NCBI GenBank assembly: GCA_015494485.1 | Contig: WGBF01000001.1 | Location: 1-7,156 of the forward strand | DNA from: a bacterium | GTDB taxonomy: Bacteria; Calditrichota; Calditrichia; RBG-13-44-9; J042 | Reading direction: 5' to 3' | DNA length: 7,156 bases | Shown here: one piece after another, positions 1-6,405 of the stretch | Layout of the letters: the number at the start of each line of letters is the position of its first letter | Position numbering within the stretch: position 1 is the first letter of the stretch | Translations under genes and position numbers: made by a program | Notes under the pieces: model-generated | Databases searched by the model: none | What the model was told of the DNA's origin: nothing | What the model saw: only the letters and a program-made list of their open reading frames with translations

Positions 1-2731
1 AGTTGTTGGCACCTACAGAAATCCGCATGAATTTGTTCAACTGATAGGACAGGTCCAGATCCACCAACACTTTGTCGCCAAATACTTCATCATTGGCAGG
101 ATTGGTGGGTTTGTAGTAGATTTTGCCGTAGTAGTTACCCCGTACCATGGCCGAAATTTTACCCATGGCATACCGAACCGTAAGAGCACCCTTTTGACGG
201 GGTAGCGCATCTTCCAGACGGTTACGTTCTTCGCGGTTGAACAGGGTATTCTTCACCGCTTCAATGTCGCCACCGGCAAAAATTTCTGCCATCCGAACCG
301 GTACGTTTACGCGCAATACTTCCGTAGAGGTGAAATTGGCAGAAAGGGTGGTGTACAGCCGTCCCGGACCAATTTTCTTGTTATATGCGGCTACAATATC
401 CACACCCTGGGTCCGGGTATCCACCGCGTTGGCAAAAAACTGGGCCTGGTTGACCCCAGCTTTCTTAAACGGTTCCAGAATTTGTGCCACGATGGGATCC
501 GCATTGGTAAACCGGCTGGTTAACACGATGCGGTCATTAATGGTAATGTGGTAATAGTCCGCCGTTAAGGAGAAGTTTTCCATCGGGCGGGCGGTAAACC
601 CAAAGCTAAAGTTGGTGGAGGTTTCTTCTTTCAAATCCGGTACACCAAACGCTTTGGTGACGGGGTCCTGGTTGCTGGCACTCAATACCCGTGCCGGCTC
701 CAGAGAACCGGTGTTGGGATCCACCACGAACTGAATACTGACGTTATTGAACCAGACCTGATGCAGCGACGGGGCCCGGAAACCGGTACTAATGGCACCC
801 CGCAGGGCAAATTGCGGCATAATTTCGAAACGTGCTGCCAGCTTTCCGTTCAGGGTGCTTCCAAAGTCGCTGTAATTTTCAAAACGTCCGGCTGCACTGA
901 TCATAAACTGATCAGTGATATCGCTTTCCACTTCGGCATACAGGCCAATGCTGCTCCGATAGCGATCAACTTCGTTTGCCGGCTGGAACCCGGGGAATAC
1001 CTGAGAACCCGGGCTTTTGGGATCACCGGTGGAGGTGGTATCAAAATCAATGCCGGGGCGATCCCCGCCATTCCCCAGGGAGTACGATTCAAATTGTCCG
1101 GCTTGAATTTGGTAATTTTCCACACGGGCTTCCGCACCCATTGCAAAAGAAAAGGATTTCAAATTGCCCACATCAAAGCTCTTCAACAAATCAATGTTCC
1201 CCACCAACTGGCGGAATCGTAATGTACCGGCATCAAAGGAAAGCGGACTGGATTCCCCAATGGAGGCATTGATGGAATTTTCAATGTTAAACGTGAAGGA
1301 ATTGCCGCCCATGGTTAAACTTCCGTCCACTACCCAACCATTATGAACTCCTTTCACACCAAATGCCGCGGAATAGTCCCGGATTTTCGGTGCAATTACG
1401 GGTAAAAAGCCATTCGGATACACATTCAAATTTACCCGTTTTTCCTGATACGGCAGACGGTAAAAACCCGTGGCTTCACCGCTCCGGTAAGTCATGCCAC
1501 CGAAGGAATAAAATTCCGCCTGATCATTCAAGGGGATCTTGGTGTTGTAGAAAATAGATGCCATCCGGGCTTTGGATTGACCGGTCTTCATGGAAAAATC
1601 ATCCCGGGTTAAACCACGTTTGGCCAATTCCTGGTCATCCGGCAGGAAGGTCCAGGTTTTGCCATCCCGGTATTGGGTAATTGGCGCAGTACCGTCATTG
1701 AAGATTTTCCCGGTCCAGGTGGTGGACCGATTGGTACGTCCACGATCCAGATATTCGGCCGTTATGTTGAAAAAGCCGTGGGTACCAATCTTGAAACCGT
1801 AGTTCACGTCAAAGGTGAACGTTTCCCCATCGGCTTCGTTGTATTCTACATTCGGGGAAAGGCCAAACTGCTGCCGCAATGCCTGAATATCCGGCGACAT
1901 GGTAATGGGGCGTTTGAACAACAGGTTGTTGGCGCCGGTCATGGCATGCATTTGAATTTTGCCGGTGGCTTGTTTCAACACAATGTTAATTACACCGGCA
2001 ATAGCGTCGGACCCGTACTGAGCGGATGCACCGTCACGCAACACTTCCACCCGTTCAATGGCTGCTTTGGGGATCGCGTTCAGGTCAATCCCTACCGTTC
2101 CGCGTCCAAACGTACCGTTCACGTGCACCAATGCACTGGGATGACGCCGCTTGCCATTAATTAACACCAGCACCTGATCCGGACCCAGGCCCCGCAAACT
2201 GGCCGGGTTAATGTGGTCTGTACCATCCGAAATGGTTTGATGAGATGCATTATAGGAAGGGACCACATCCCGCAACACCTGGTTCAATTCGAATTGGGGG
2301 GATTCCCGCAATTCCACTTCCGGAATCACATCCACGGGTACGGGTGTTTCCACGGCGGTGCGTTCCGCACGCGAACCCACAACCACAATGGTTTCACCGA
2401 ATTCTGCCACCGCTTCACCAATGGCAAAATTCACATTTACCGTTTCTCCGGGTTTTACCGAGACTTTTTGATCTTTTGTCTCATACCCGATATAACTTAC
2501 CCGGAGGGTATAGTCACCGGCGGGTACTTCCAGTATAAATGCCCCATCGGCATCCGTTGTGGTTCCCATCATGGTTCCCACAACCACAATATTGGCAGCG
2601 GGCAACGGTTCACCGGTGGCTTTATCCGTTACCACACCACGGATTGTTCCTTTTTCCTGCCCGAAAGCAAACTGTGCCCCAAGGACAAGAAAAATCACAA
2701 CAGATAGAATGATCCTTGAATAACGAAGCAT
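1..2731 (-). CDS. TonB-dependent outer-membrane receptor with N-terminal CarboxypepD_reg-like domain (3' end cut by window edge)
   Basis: This should be an outer-membrane beta-barrel that imports a scarce ligand using energy passed from inner-membrane TonB-ExbBD. The frame is open for 910 codons, from ATG at 2731 to the left edge. Residues 1-24 form a signal peptide (MLRYSR, hydrophobic core, AFG before Q25). Residues about 28-107 form a carboxypeptidase-regulatory-like beta-sandwich (GVVTDKATGEPLPAANI, then YTLRVSYIGYE). A TonB-box-like stretch ETIVVVGSR lies at 113-121. The plug spans about 125-255, with LRGLGPDQVLVLINGKRRH and LRDGASAQYGSDAIAGVINI. The rest is barrel, including TYRSGEATGFYRLP and FRAPSLHQVWF. 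The visible end, ISVGANN, usually lies a few dozen residues before the terminal strand, so little is missing. GAGGAGG lies 4 nt before the ATG. No SusD-like partner is visible, so it is not demonstrably a SusC glycan importer. The ligand (siderophore, cobalamin, peptide or sugar) cannot be read from the sequence. The family call is very secure. Confidence 0.96.
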   Translation of the reverse strand, partial: MLRYSRIILSVVIFLVLGAQFAFGQEKGTIRGVVTDKATGEPLPAANIVVVGTMMGTTTDADGAFILEVPAGDYTLRVSYIGYETKDQKVSVKPGETVNVNFAIGEAVAEFGETIVVVGSRAERTAVETPVPVDVIPEVELRESPQFELNQVLRDVVPSYNASHQTISDGTDHINPASLRGLGPDQVLVLINGKRRHPSALVHVNGTFGRGTVGIDLNAIPKAAIERVEVLRDGASAQYGSDAIAGVINIVLKQATGKIQMHAMTGANNLLFKRPITMSPDIQALRQQFGLSPNVEYNEADGETFTFDVNYGFKIGTHGFFNITAEYLDRGRTNRSTTWTGKIFNDGTAPITQYRDGKTWTFLPDDQELAKRGLTRDDFSMKTGQSKARMASIFYNTKIPLNDQAEFYSFGGMTYRSGEATGFYRLPYQEKRVNLNVYPNGFLPVIAPKIRDYSAAFGVKGVHNGWVVDGSLTMGGNSFTFNIENSINASIGESSPLSFDAGTLRFRQLVGNIDLLKSFDVGNLKSFSFAMGAEARVENYQIQAGQFESYSLGNGGDRPGIDFDTTSTGDPKSPGSQVFPGFQPANEVDRYRSSIGLYAEVESDITDQFMISAAGRFENYSDFGSTLNGKLAARFEIMPQFALRGAISTGFRAPSLHQVWFNNVSIQFVVDPNTGSLEPARVLSASNQDPVTKAFGVPDLKEETSTNFSFGFTARPMENFSLTADYYHITINDRIVLTSRFTNADPIVAQILEPFKKAGVNQAQFFANAVDTRTQGVDIVAAYNKKIGPGRLYTTLSANFTSTEVLRVNVPVRMAEIFAGGDIEAVKNTLFNREERNRLEDALPRQKGALTVRYAMGKISAMVRGNYYGKIYYKPTNPANDEVFGDKVLVDLDLSYQLNKFMRISVGANN

Positions 2732-2937
2732 AAGGCCTCCTCATTTTGTTAAACATTAAAATACCGGACAAGTTAAGGTAAAAAAGAGGATTTAATTTTA
2801 CAATAGGGTGGGAGAAAATTTTTTATTTTTTGTGGATTTTGGCAGAATAATTCAGTAAATATTCAAATTATAATTTATTTATACCTCAATAGACCCTCTG
2901 GCATATCGTTCACCCGTATTGATTCCCTGAATGATTT
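2732..2937 (-). promoter_or_regulatory. Leader and probable promoter region of the receptor gene
   Basis: This AT-rich stretch lies between the terminator of the glycolytic operon and the receptor ATG, so the receptor most likely has its own promoter here. On the minus strand a perfect TATAAT lies at 2867-2872, but no good -35 sits 16-18 nt upstream; the nearest, TTGAGG at 2884-2889, is only 11 nt away. If TATAAT is used, the untranslated leader would be about 130 nt. The leader contains A/T runs and ends in GAGGAGG (2736-2742). I recognised no riboswitch motif and no small ORF with a ribosome-binding site. That a promoter lies here is likely; the exact boxes are uncertain. Confidence 0.4.
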
Positions 2938-2966
2938 AAAAAACCCCGGGAATTGATGTTCCCGGG
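2938..2966 (-). terminator. Rho-independent terminator after tpiA
   Basis: Reading the minus strand, an 8-bp perfect stem (CCCGGGAA with TTCCCGGG, 2945-2952 pairing with 2959-2966) closes a 6-nt loop and is followed by one G and six T residues (2938-2943). It starts about 50 nt after the tpiA stop codon. Strong stem, short loop and immediate U-tract are the classical features of an intrinsic terminator. It should end the gap-pgk-tpiA transcript and separate it from the receptor gene on the same strand. Confidence 0.88.
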
Positions 2967-3015
2967 ATTGGCATATCCAGATGACCGATGAAAATTGCCC
3001 GAATTGCGGAATGGG

Positions 3016-3783
3016 TTACACTTGCTCACTGGCCTGAATAATCTTAAAGAAACTGCGGGCTTCCAGACAGGCACCCCCTACCAGCGCCCCATCCACATCC
3101 GGCTGGGCCAGTAATCCGGCAGCGTTTTCCGGTTTCACACTGCCACCGTACAGAATGGTTACACGGTCACCAACATTCTGGCCAATTATTGTATTCAGCA
3201 TTTCGCGCACAAACGCATGCACTTCCTGGGCCTGTTCCGGGGTAGCTGTTTTCCCGGTCCCAATGGCCCAAACCGGTTCATACGCAATGATGATGTTTTT
3301 CATCTGCTCCGGGGTAATGTTTTTAAGCCCCCATTCAATCTGGTTGATGATGATGTCCTGGGTTAAATTTTGTTCCCGCTCTTCCAGCGTTTCCCCAATA
3401 CAATGAATTACTTTTAATTTGTTTTTAAGAGCAAGGTGGATTTTTCGGTTAATGGTGTGTTCATCTTCCTTAAAATACCGGCGACGTTCCGAATGCCCGA
3501 TAATCACATATTTCGCTCCGGTACTTTTAATCATCCGGGGAGAAATTTCACCGGTAAATGCGCCTTCTTCTTCCCAGAACATGTTCTGGGCACCTAACTG
3601 AATTTTACTGCCCTTAATCGCTTCATGAACTACAGACAATGCGGTAAATGGCGGGCAGACAATTACCCGGGTTTTTCGGGGCGGCGTTTTTTCCATGTAT
3701 TTCCGTAATTGGGTTACCAACCGGATTGCTTCGGGATTGGTTTTGTGCATTTTCCAGTTTCCCGCAATGACTTTTTGCCGCAT
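3016..3783 (-). CDS. tpiA: Triosephosphate isomerase
   Basis: This cytosolic (beta/alpha)8-barrel enzyme interconverts dihydroxyacetone phosphate and glyceraldehyde-3-phosphate in glycolysis and gluconeogenesis. The protein has 255 residues, normal for the family (about 250). Visible motifs in order are AGNWKMHK with substrate-binding N9 and catalytic K11, IIGHSERR with electrophile H97, AYEPVWAIGTGKTA with catalytic base E169 followed by the mobile loop 6 (170-180), YGGSVKPENA (212-221) and GALVGGACL (232-240), which bind the substrate phosphate. The start is supported by AAAGGAG at 3789-3795, 5 nt before the ATG. It lies 78 nt downstream of pgk on the same strand, is the last gene of the operon, and is followed by an intrinsic terminator. 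Nothing is missing or unusual. Confidence 0.98.
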   Translation of the reverse strand: MRQKVIAGNWKMHKTNPEAIRLVTQLRKYMEKTPPRKTRVIVCPPFTALSVVHEAIKGSKIQLGAQNMFWEEEGAFTGEISPRMIKSTGAKYVIIGHSERRRYFKEDEHTINRKIHLALKNKLKVIHCIGETLEEREQNLTQDIIINQIEWGLKNITPEQMKNIIIAYEPVWAIGTGKTATPEQAQEVHAFVREMLNTIIGQNVGDRVTILYGGSVKPENAAGLLAQPDVDGALVGGACLEARSFFKIIQASEQV

Positions 3784-3861
3784 GGATTCTCCTTTCCTTT
3801 TTTAACGTTGCCACAGCTTACATTAAAATGCACCGAAAATCTGTGTCACGGGCCACGGCTG
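3784..3861 (-). other. pgk-tpiA intergenic spacer
   Basis: This 78-nt gap between the pgk stop (TGA) and the tpiA start contains the tpiA ribosome-binding site. I found no terminator-like hairpin followed by a T-run and no convincing promoter. It is consistent with co-transcription of pgk and tpiA. Confidence 0.6.
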
Positions 3862-5061
3862 TCACGTTTTATCCGTCAATGCCGCCACGCCGGGTAATTC
3901 TTTCCCTTCCAGAAATTCCAGAGAAGCCCCGCCACCGGTGGACACGTGGGACAATTGTTCCATTAAACCGAATTTCTTTACGGCTGCAGCAGAGTCGCCG
4001 CCACCGACAATGGTAATGGCGCCTTTTGCGGTAATTTCCGCCAAATGTCTGGCAATAGCTTCGGTGCCCTTTGCAAAGTCGGGGATTTCAAATACTCCCA
4101 TTGGGCCGTTCCACACAACGGTTTTTGCTGAATTTAAAATTTCAGTAAACAGCGCAATGGTTTTCGGGCCAATATCCACACCCAGCCAGTCGGGGGGAAT
4201 TTCGGTAACCGGAACCACACGGGTGTTTGCGCCGGCTTCAAATTTATCCGCCACCACCACATCCACCGGCAACACCAGGCGGGTATTGCTTTTTTCGGCA
4301 GCGGTCAGAATTTCCCGGGCCATTTCCACCCGATCGGCTTCCAGCAAGGATTTGCCAATTTCCAGGCCCTGGGCCTTGAAAAAGGTAAAGATCATACCGC
4401 CGCCGATGAGCAACTGATCCGTTTTACCCAGCAGATTTTTTATCACATCAATTTTTCCGGAAATTTTCGCACCGCCCAGAATTGCCACAAAAGGACGTTC
4501 AGGGTTTTCCAGTGCCTTCCCCAGATACTCCAGTTCCTTTTTCATTAAATAGCCGGCTGCGCACTGGTCAAAAAATTGGGTTACAGCCACCACGGATGCA
4601 TGGGCACGGTGGGCACTACCAAATGCATCATTGATGTACAGGTCACACCCCTGTGCCAGTTGTCGTGCAAATTCGGTATCGTTGGCTTCTTCTCCCGGAT
4701 GAAAACGAAGGTTTTCCAGCAGCAACACCCCACCCCAGGGCAGGCTCTTCTTCATTTGCAGCACCTCGTCCCCAATGCAATCCGGTGCAAACTGAACATC
4801 CTGACCCAGTAATTCCTGCAACCGGGTTGCTACCGGTCGTAAGGAGTATTTGTCAACCCGTTTGCCTTTCGGGCGTCCCAGATGGGAACACAAAATGGCT
4901 TTTCCGCCTTCATGAATAATTTTCTGAATCGTTGGCAATGCCGCCCGAATCCGAAAATCGTCCGTAATGTGTTGGTGTTCATCCAGGGGGACGTTAAAAT
5001 CCACCCGGACCAGAACACTCTTTTGATGCAGATCGACATCATCAATGGTTAACTTTTTCAT
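3862..5061 (-). CDS. pgk: Phosphoglycerate kinase
   Basis: This cytosolic two-domain kinase transfers phosphate from 1,3-bisphosphoglycerate to ADP, giving ATP and 3-phosphoglycerate. With the chosen start it has 399 residues, typical of bacterial Pgk (about 390-400). The N-terminal substrate domain shows the signature VLVRVDFNVP (16-25), an FRIRAALPTI segment with conserved Arg (36-45), SHLGRPKG (59-66) and ENLRFHPGEE (116-125). The C-terminal nucleotide domain shows ILGGAKISGKIDVI (204-217), VWNGPMGVFE (326-335), GGGDSAAAV (363-371) and STGGGASLEFLEGKELPG (384-401 region, close to the C-terminus). The ATG at 5061 is preferred over the in-frame ATG at 5097. GAGGAGGG lies 4 nt upstream of it, and the family normally begins with a KKLTIDD-like stretch. 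The gene sits 87 nt downstream of gap and 78 nt upstream of tpiA, consistent with one operon. Confidence 0.97.
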   Translation of the reverse strand: MKKLTIDDVDLHQKSVLVRVDFNVPLDEHQHITDDFRIRAALPTIQKIIHEGGKAILCSHLGRPKGKRVDKYSLRPVATRLQELLGQDVQFAPDCIGDEVLQMKKSLPWGGVLLLENLRFHPGEEANDTEFARQLAQGCDLYINDAFGSAHRAHASVVAVTQFFDQCAAGYLMKKELEYLGKALENPERPFVAILGGAKISGKIDVIKNLLGKTDQLLIGGGMIFTFFKAQGLEIGKSLLEADRVEMAREILTAAEKSNTRLVLPVDVVVADKFEAGANTRVVPVTEIPPDWLGVDIGPKTIALFTEILNSAKTVVWNGPMGVFEIPDFAKGTEAIARHLAEITAKGAITIVGGGDSAAAVKKFGLMEQLSHVSTGGGASLEFLEGKELPGVAALTDKT

Positions 5062-5065
5062 TGCA

Positions 5066-5073
5066 CCCTCCTC
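5066..5073 (-). promoter_or_regulatory. Shine-Dalgarno site that fixes the pgk start
   Basis: GAGGAGGG on the minus strand ends 4 nt before the ATG at 5061. It lies inside the first 12 codons of the longest possible pgk frame (from 5097). Those codons (MKTVYLRGEEGA) are therefore better explained as untranslated leader, and the GEEGA stretch is this site read in frame. Confidence 0.85.
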
Positions 5074-5116
5074 GCCACGTAAATACACCGTTTTCAAATA
5101 TTCCGCTTAAAACAGC

Positions 5117-5142
5117 AAGGGCGGGTTTTAAACCCCGCCCTT
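5117..5142. terminator. Strong GC hairpin between gap and pgk (attenuator-like, or terminator for antisense transcription)
   Basis: A 9-bp perfect stem (5117-5125 with 5134-5142, core GGGCGGG/CCCGCCC) closes an 8-nt loop, starting 6 nt after the gap stop codon. Read on the plus strand it is followed by TTTTTGTTTT, a good U-tract, so it best resembles an intrinsic terminator for transcription coming from pgk towards gap. Read on the minus strand, the operon's direction, the following run is broken (TTGCTGTTTT). It may then terminate only partially, or protect the gap mRNA 3' end from exonucleases. The structure is plain in the sequence; its function is inferred. Confidence 0.6.
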
Positions 5143-5148
5143 TTTGTT

Positions 5149-6150
5149 TTACATGGTTGCCATTTTTTTCAGCAAATCCACCACCCGGTTGGAATAACCC
5201 CATTCGTTGTCATACCAGGAAATGACTTTTACAAAATTACCGTCAATAATCTTGGTTGAAAGGGCATCAAAAATACTGGAATGGGGATTTCCAACGATGT
5301 CGGTCGACACCACCGGGTCTTCGCAGTATTCCAGAATTCCTTTCAGGCGACCTTCGGCAGCGTCTTTCATCGCTTTGTTCACATCCTCTGCCGTTACCGA
5401 TTTGTCCAGTTCTGCCACCAGATCCACCAGGGAGCCATCGGCTACCGGTACACGAACCGCAATGCCGTCCAGTTTGCCTTTCAGCTCGGGAATTACCAAT
5501 CCCACCGCTTTTGCCGCTCCGGTGGTGGTGGGTACAATATTCTGTGCCGCTGCCCGTGCCCGACGCAAGTCGCTGTGGGGCAGGTCCAGTAATCGCTGGT
5601 CGTTGGTATAGGCATGAATGGTGGTCATCCAGCCCCGGCGGATTCCAAACGTATCGTGCAACACCTTCGCCACCGGCGCCAGACAGTTGGTTGTACAGGA
5701 TGCATTGGAAACCAGTTTATGTTCCGGCTTCAGGGTATCGTCATTTACACCCAGAACAATGGTGTTATCCAGCTCATCTTTTGCCGGAGCCGACAACACT
5801 ACTTTTTTTGCACCGGCTTGTAAGTGGAGGCTCATTTTTTCCCGGGTCCGAAATACACCGGTGGATTCCAGTACAATGTCCACCCCTAATTCGCTCCAGG
5901 GCAGCTTGGATGGATCCTTTTCCGCGTACACTTTAATTCGTTTGTCGCCCACTACCAGCACATCGCCATCCGCTGCAACGGGAACCGGAAAACGCCCGTG
6001 TACGGAATCATATTTCAACAAATGGGCCAGGGTTTTTGCATCCGTTAAGTCATTGATGGCTACAACGTCCAGATCGGAATCATGAAACATGGCTTTGTAT
6101 GCCAGGCGTCCAATCCGTCCAAAACCATTGATTGCTACTTTAATTGCCAT
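5149..6150 (-). CDS. gap: Glyceraldehyde-3-phosphate dehydrogenase, phosphorylating, type I, NAD-preferring
   Basis: This homotetrameric cytosolic enzyme oxidises glyceraldehyde-3-phosphate with phosphate and NAD+ to 1,3-bisphosphoglycerate. The 333 residues match the usual length. The N-terminal Rossmann fold carries NGFGRIGR (8-15). D34 in VAINDLTD and the LDLPH segment (188-192, Leu-Pro) are the positions that favour NAD+ over NADP+ in the family. The catalytic domain carries SNASCTTNCLAPVAKV with nucleophile C152, then H179 in TIHAYTNDQ, PTTTGAAKAVG (207-217), RVPVADGS (233-240) and the C-terminal SWYDNEWGYSNRV (311-323). AGGAGG at 6157-6162 lies 6 nt before the ATG. NAD preference together with pgk and tpiA suggests a glycolytic (GapA-like) rather than a dedicated gluconeogenic role. 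It is the first gene of the likely operon and diverges from the amidohydrolase. Confidence 0.98.
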   Translation of the reverse strand: MAIKVAINGFGRIGRLAYKAMFHDSDLDVVAINDLTDAKTLAHLLKYDSVHGRFPVPVAADGDVLVVGDKRIKVYAEKDPSKLPWSELGVDIVLESTGVFRTREKMSLHLQAGAKKVVLSAPAKDELDNTIVLGVNDDTLKPEHKLVSNASCTTNCLAPVAKVLHDTFGIRRGWMTTIHAYTNDQRLLDLPHSDLRRARAAAQNIVPTTTGAAKAVGLVIPELKGKLDGIAVRVPVADGSLVDLVAELDKSVTAEDVNKAMKDAAEGRLKGILEYCEDPVVSTDIVGNPHSSIFDALSTKIIDGNFVKVISWYDNEWGYSNRVVDLLKKMATM

Positions 6151-6210
6151 GGTGTGCCTCCTAAATTTTATTTTCCAGATGTATTGTCTAAAACACTGAA
6201 AAGTTAATGA

Positions 6211-6239
6211 AATATATTACCAACTGCTATACAATACAA
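6211..6239 (-). promoter_or_regulatory. Candidate promoter of the gap-pgk-tpiA operon
   Basis: On the minus strand, TTGTAT (6234-6239) and TATATT (6211-6216) are separated by exactly 17 nt, the ideal sigma-70 spacing. The -10 matches the consensus at 5 of 6 positions; the -35 matches only at TTG. Transcription would start near 6204, giving a leader of about 54 nt before the gap ATG. Such matches occur by chance in AT-rich DNA, so this is a candidate only. Confidence 0.4.
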
Positions 6240-6346
6240 AATTTATGTTATCGCATTTTACCGTTGTACTTTTATACGTTATTTTAATTGTCATGATGGC
6301 CGGTTTATTGATTATGGTTTTTTAAAACTCAAATTGTGCCGAATTC

Positions 6347-6361
6347 ACCTTGATTCAAGGT
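6347..6361. promoter_or_regulatory. Perfect 15-nt palindrome, candidate operator
   Basis: ACCTTGA-T-TCAAGGT is a perfect inverted repeat with 7-nt arms and a single central base. It lies 45 nt upstream of the amidohydrolase ATG and overlaps the -35/-33 region of that gene's candidate promoter. No T-run follows and the 1-nt centre cannot form an RNA loop, so a dimeric DNA-binding protein is a better explanation than a terminator. The regulator is unknown. Confidence 0.4.
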
Positions 6362-6380
6362 ATTGATAAACCTAAATTTG
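6350..6380 (+). promoter_or_regulatory. Candidate promoter of the amidohydrolase gene
   Basis: Two readings overlap here. As sigma-70, TTGATT (6350-6355) and TAAATT (6373-6378) are 17 nt apart. As a Bacteroidota-type promoter, TTG (6350-6352) is followed 20 nt later by TAAATTTG (6373-6380), which fits the TAnnTTTG consensus. Either would start transcription only a short way upstream of the ATG at 6406. The region is AT-rich, so confidence is limited. Confidence 0.35.
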
Positions 6381-6405
6381 TTCAATTTTGGGAGAACAGC
6401 TTTAT

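Larger units (their letters stand above)
6151..6405. other. AT-rich divergent intergenic control region (gap / amidohydrolase)
   Basis: This 255-nt stretch separates the divergent starts of gap and the amidohydrolase gene, and it is clearly more AT-rich than the flanking coding DNA. It contains the gap ribosome-binding site (6157-6162), candidate promoters in both directions, a 15-nt palindrome at 6347-6361 and a GGGAG site (6390-6394) before the amidohydrolase. I found no supported small ORF. Confidence 0.7.

Noticed and set aside
761..2164. Several plus-strand frames of 150-165 codons within the receptor
   Set aside because: I read the receptor continuously on the minus strand through this whole stretch with conserved TonB-receptor motifs; the opposite frames are by-products of its codon composition.
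2213..2707. Open frame of 164 codons on the plus strand
   Set aside because: It lies wholly antisense to the receptor's signal peptide, beta-sandwich and plug, gives a His/Gly/Phe-rich sequence with no recognisable domain, and has no credible ribosome-binding site.
2732..3015. Possible small RNA gene or remnant gene in the tpiA-receptor spacer
   Set aside because: Apart from the terminator and AT-rich leader there is no start codon with a ribosome-binding site, no recognisable RNA motif and no similarity to the neighbouring genes.
3938..4417. Plus-strand frame of 159 codons inside pgk
   Set aside because: It is antisense to conserved Pgk nucleotide-domain motifs and low in recognisable features; a shadow frame.
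5062..5097. Twelve-codon N-terminal extension of pgk starting at an upstream ATG
   Set aside because: It includes the GAGGAGGG ribosome-binding site of the inner ATG, has no good site of its own, and adds residues not normal for the family.
5117..5142. Hairpin read as a full terminator separating gap from pgk-tpiA into two operons
   Set aside because: In the operon direction the T-run is interrupted, and I see no convincing promoter between the hairpin and the pgk start. Partial termination or stabilisation is more likely.
5256..5936. Open frame of 226 codons on the plus strand, the longest plus-strand frame
   Set aside because: It is antisense to the intact gap gene. The product is a Pro/Ser/Arg-rich shadow of gap codons without domain features or an upstream Shine-Dalgarno.
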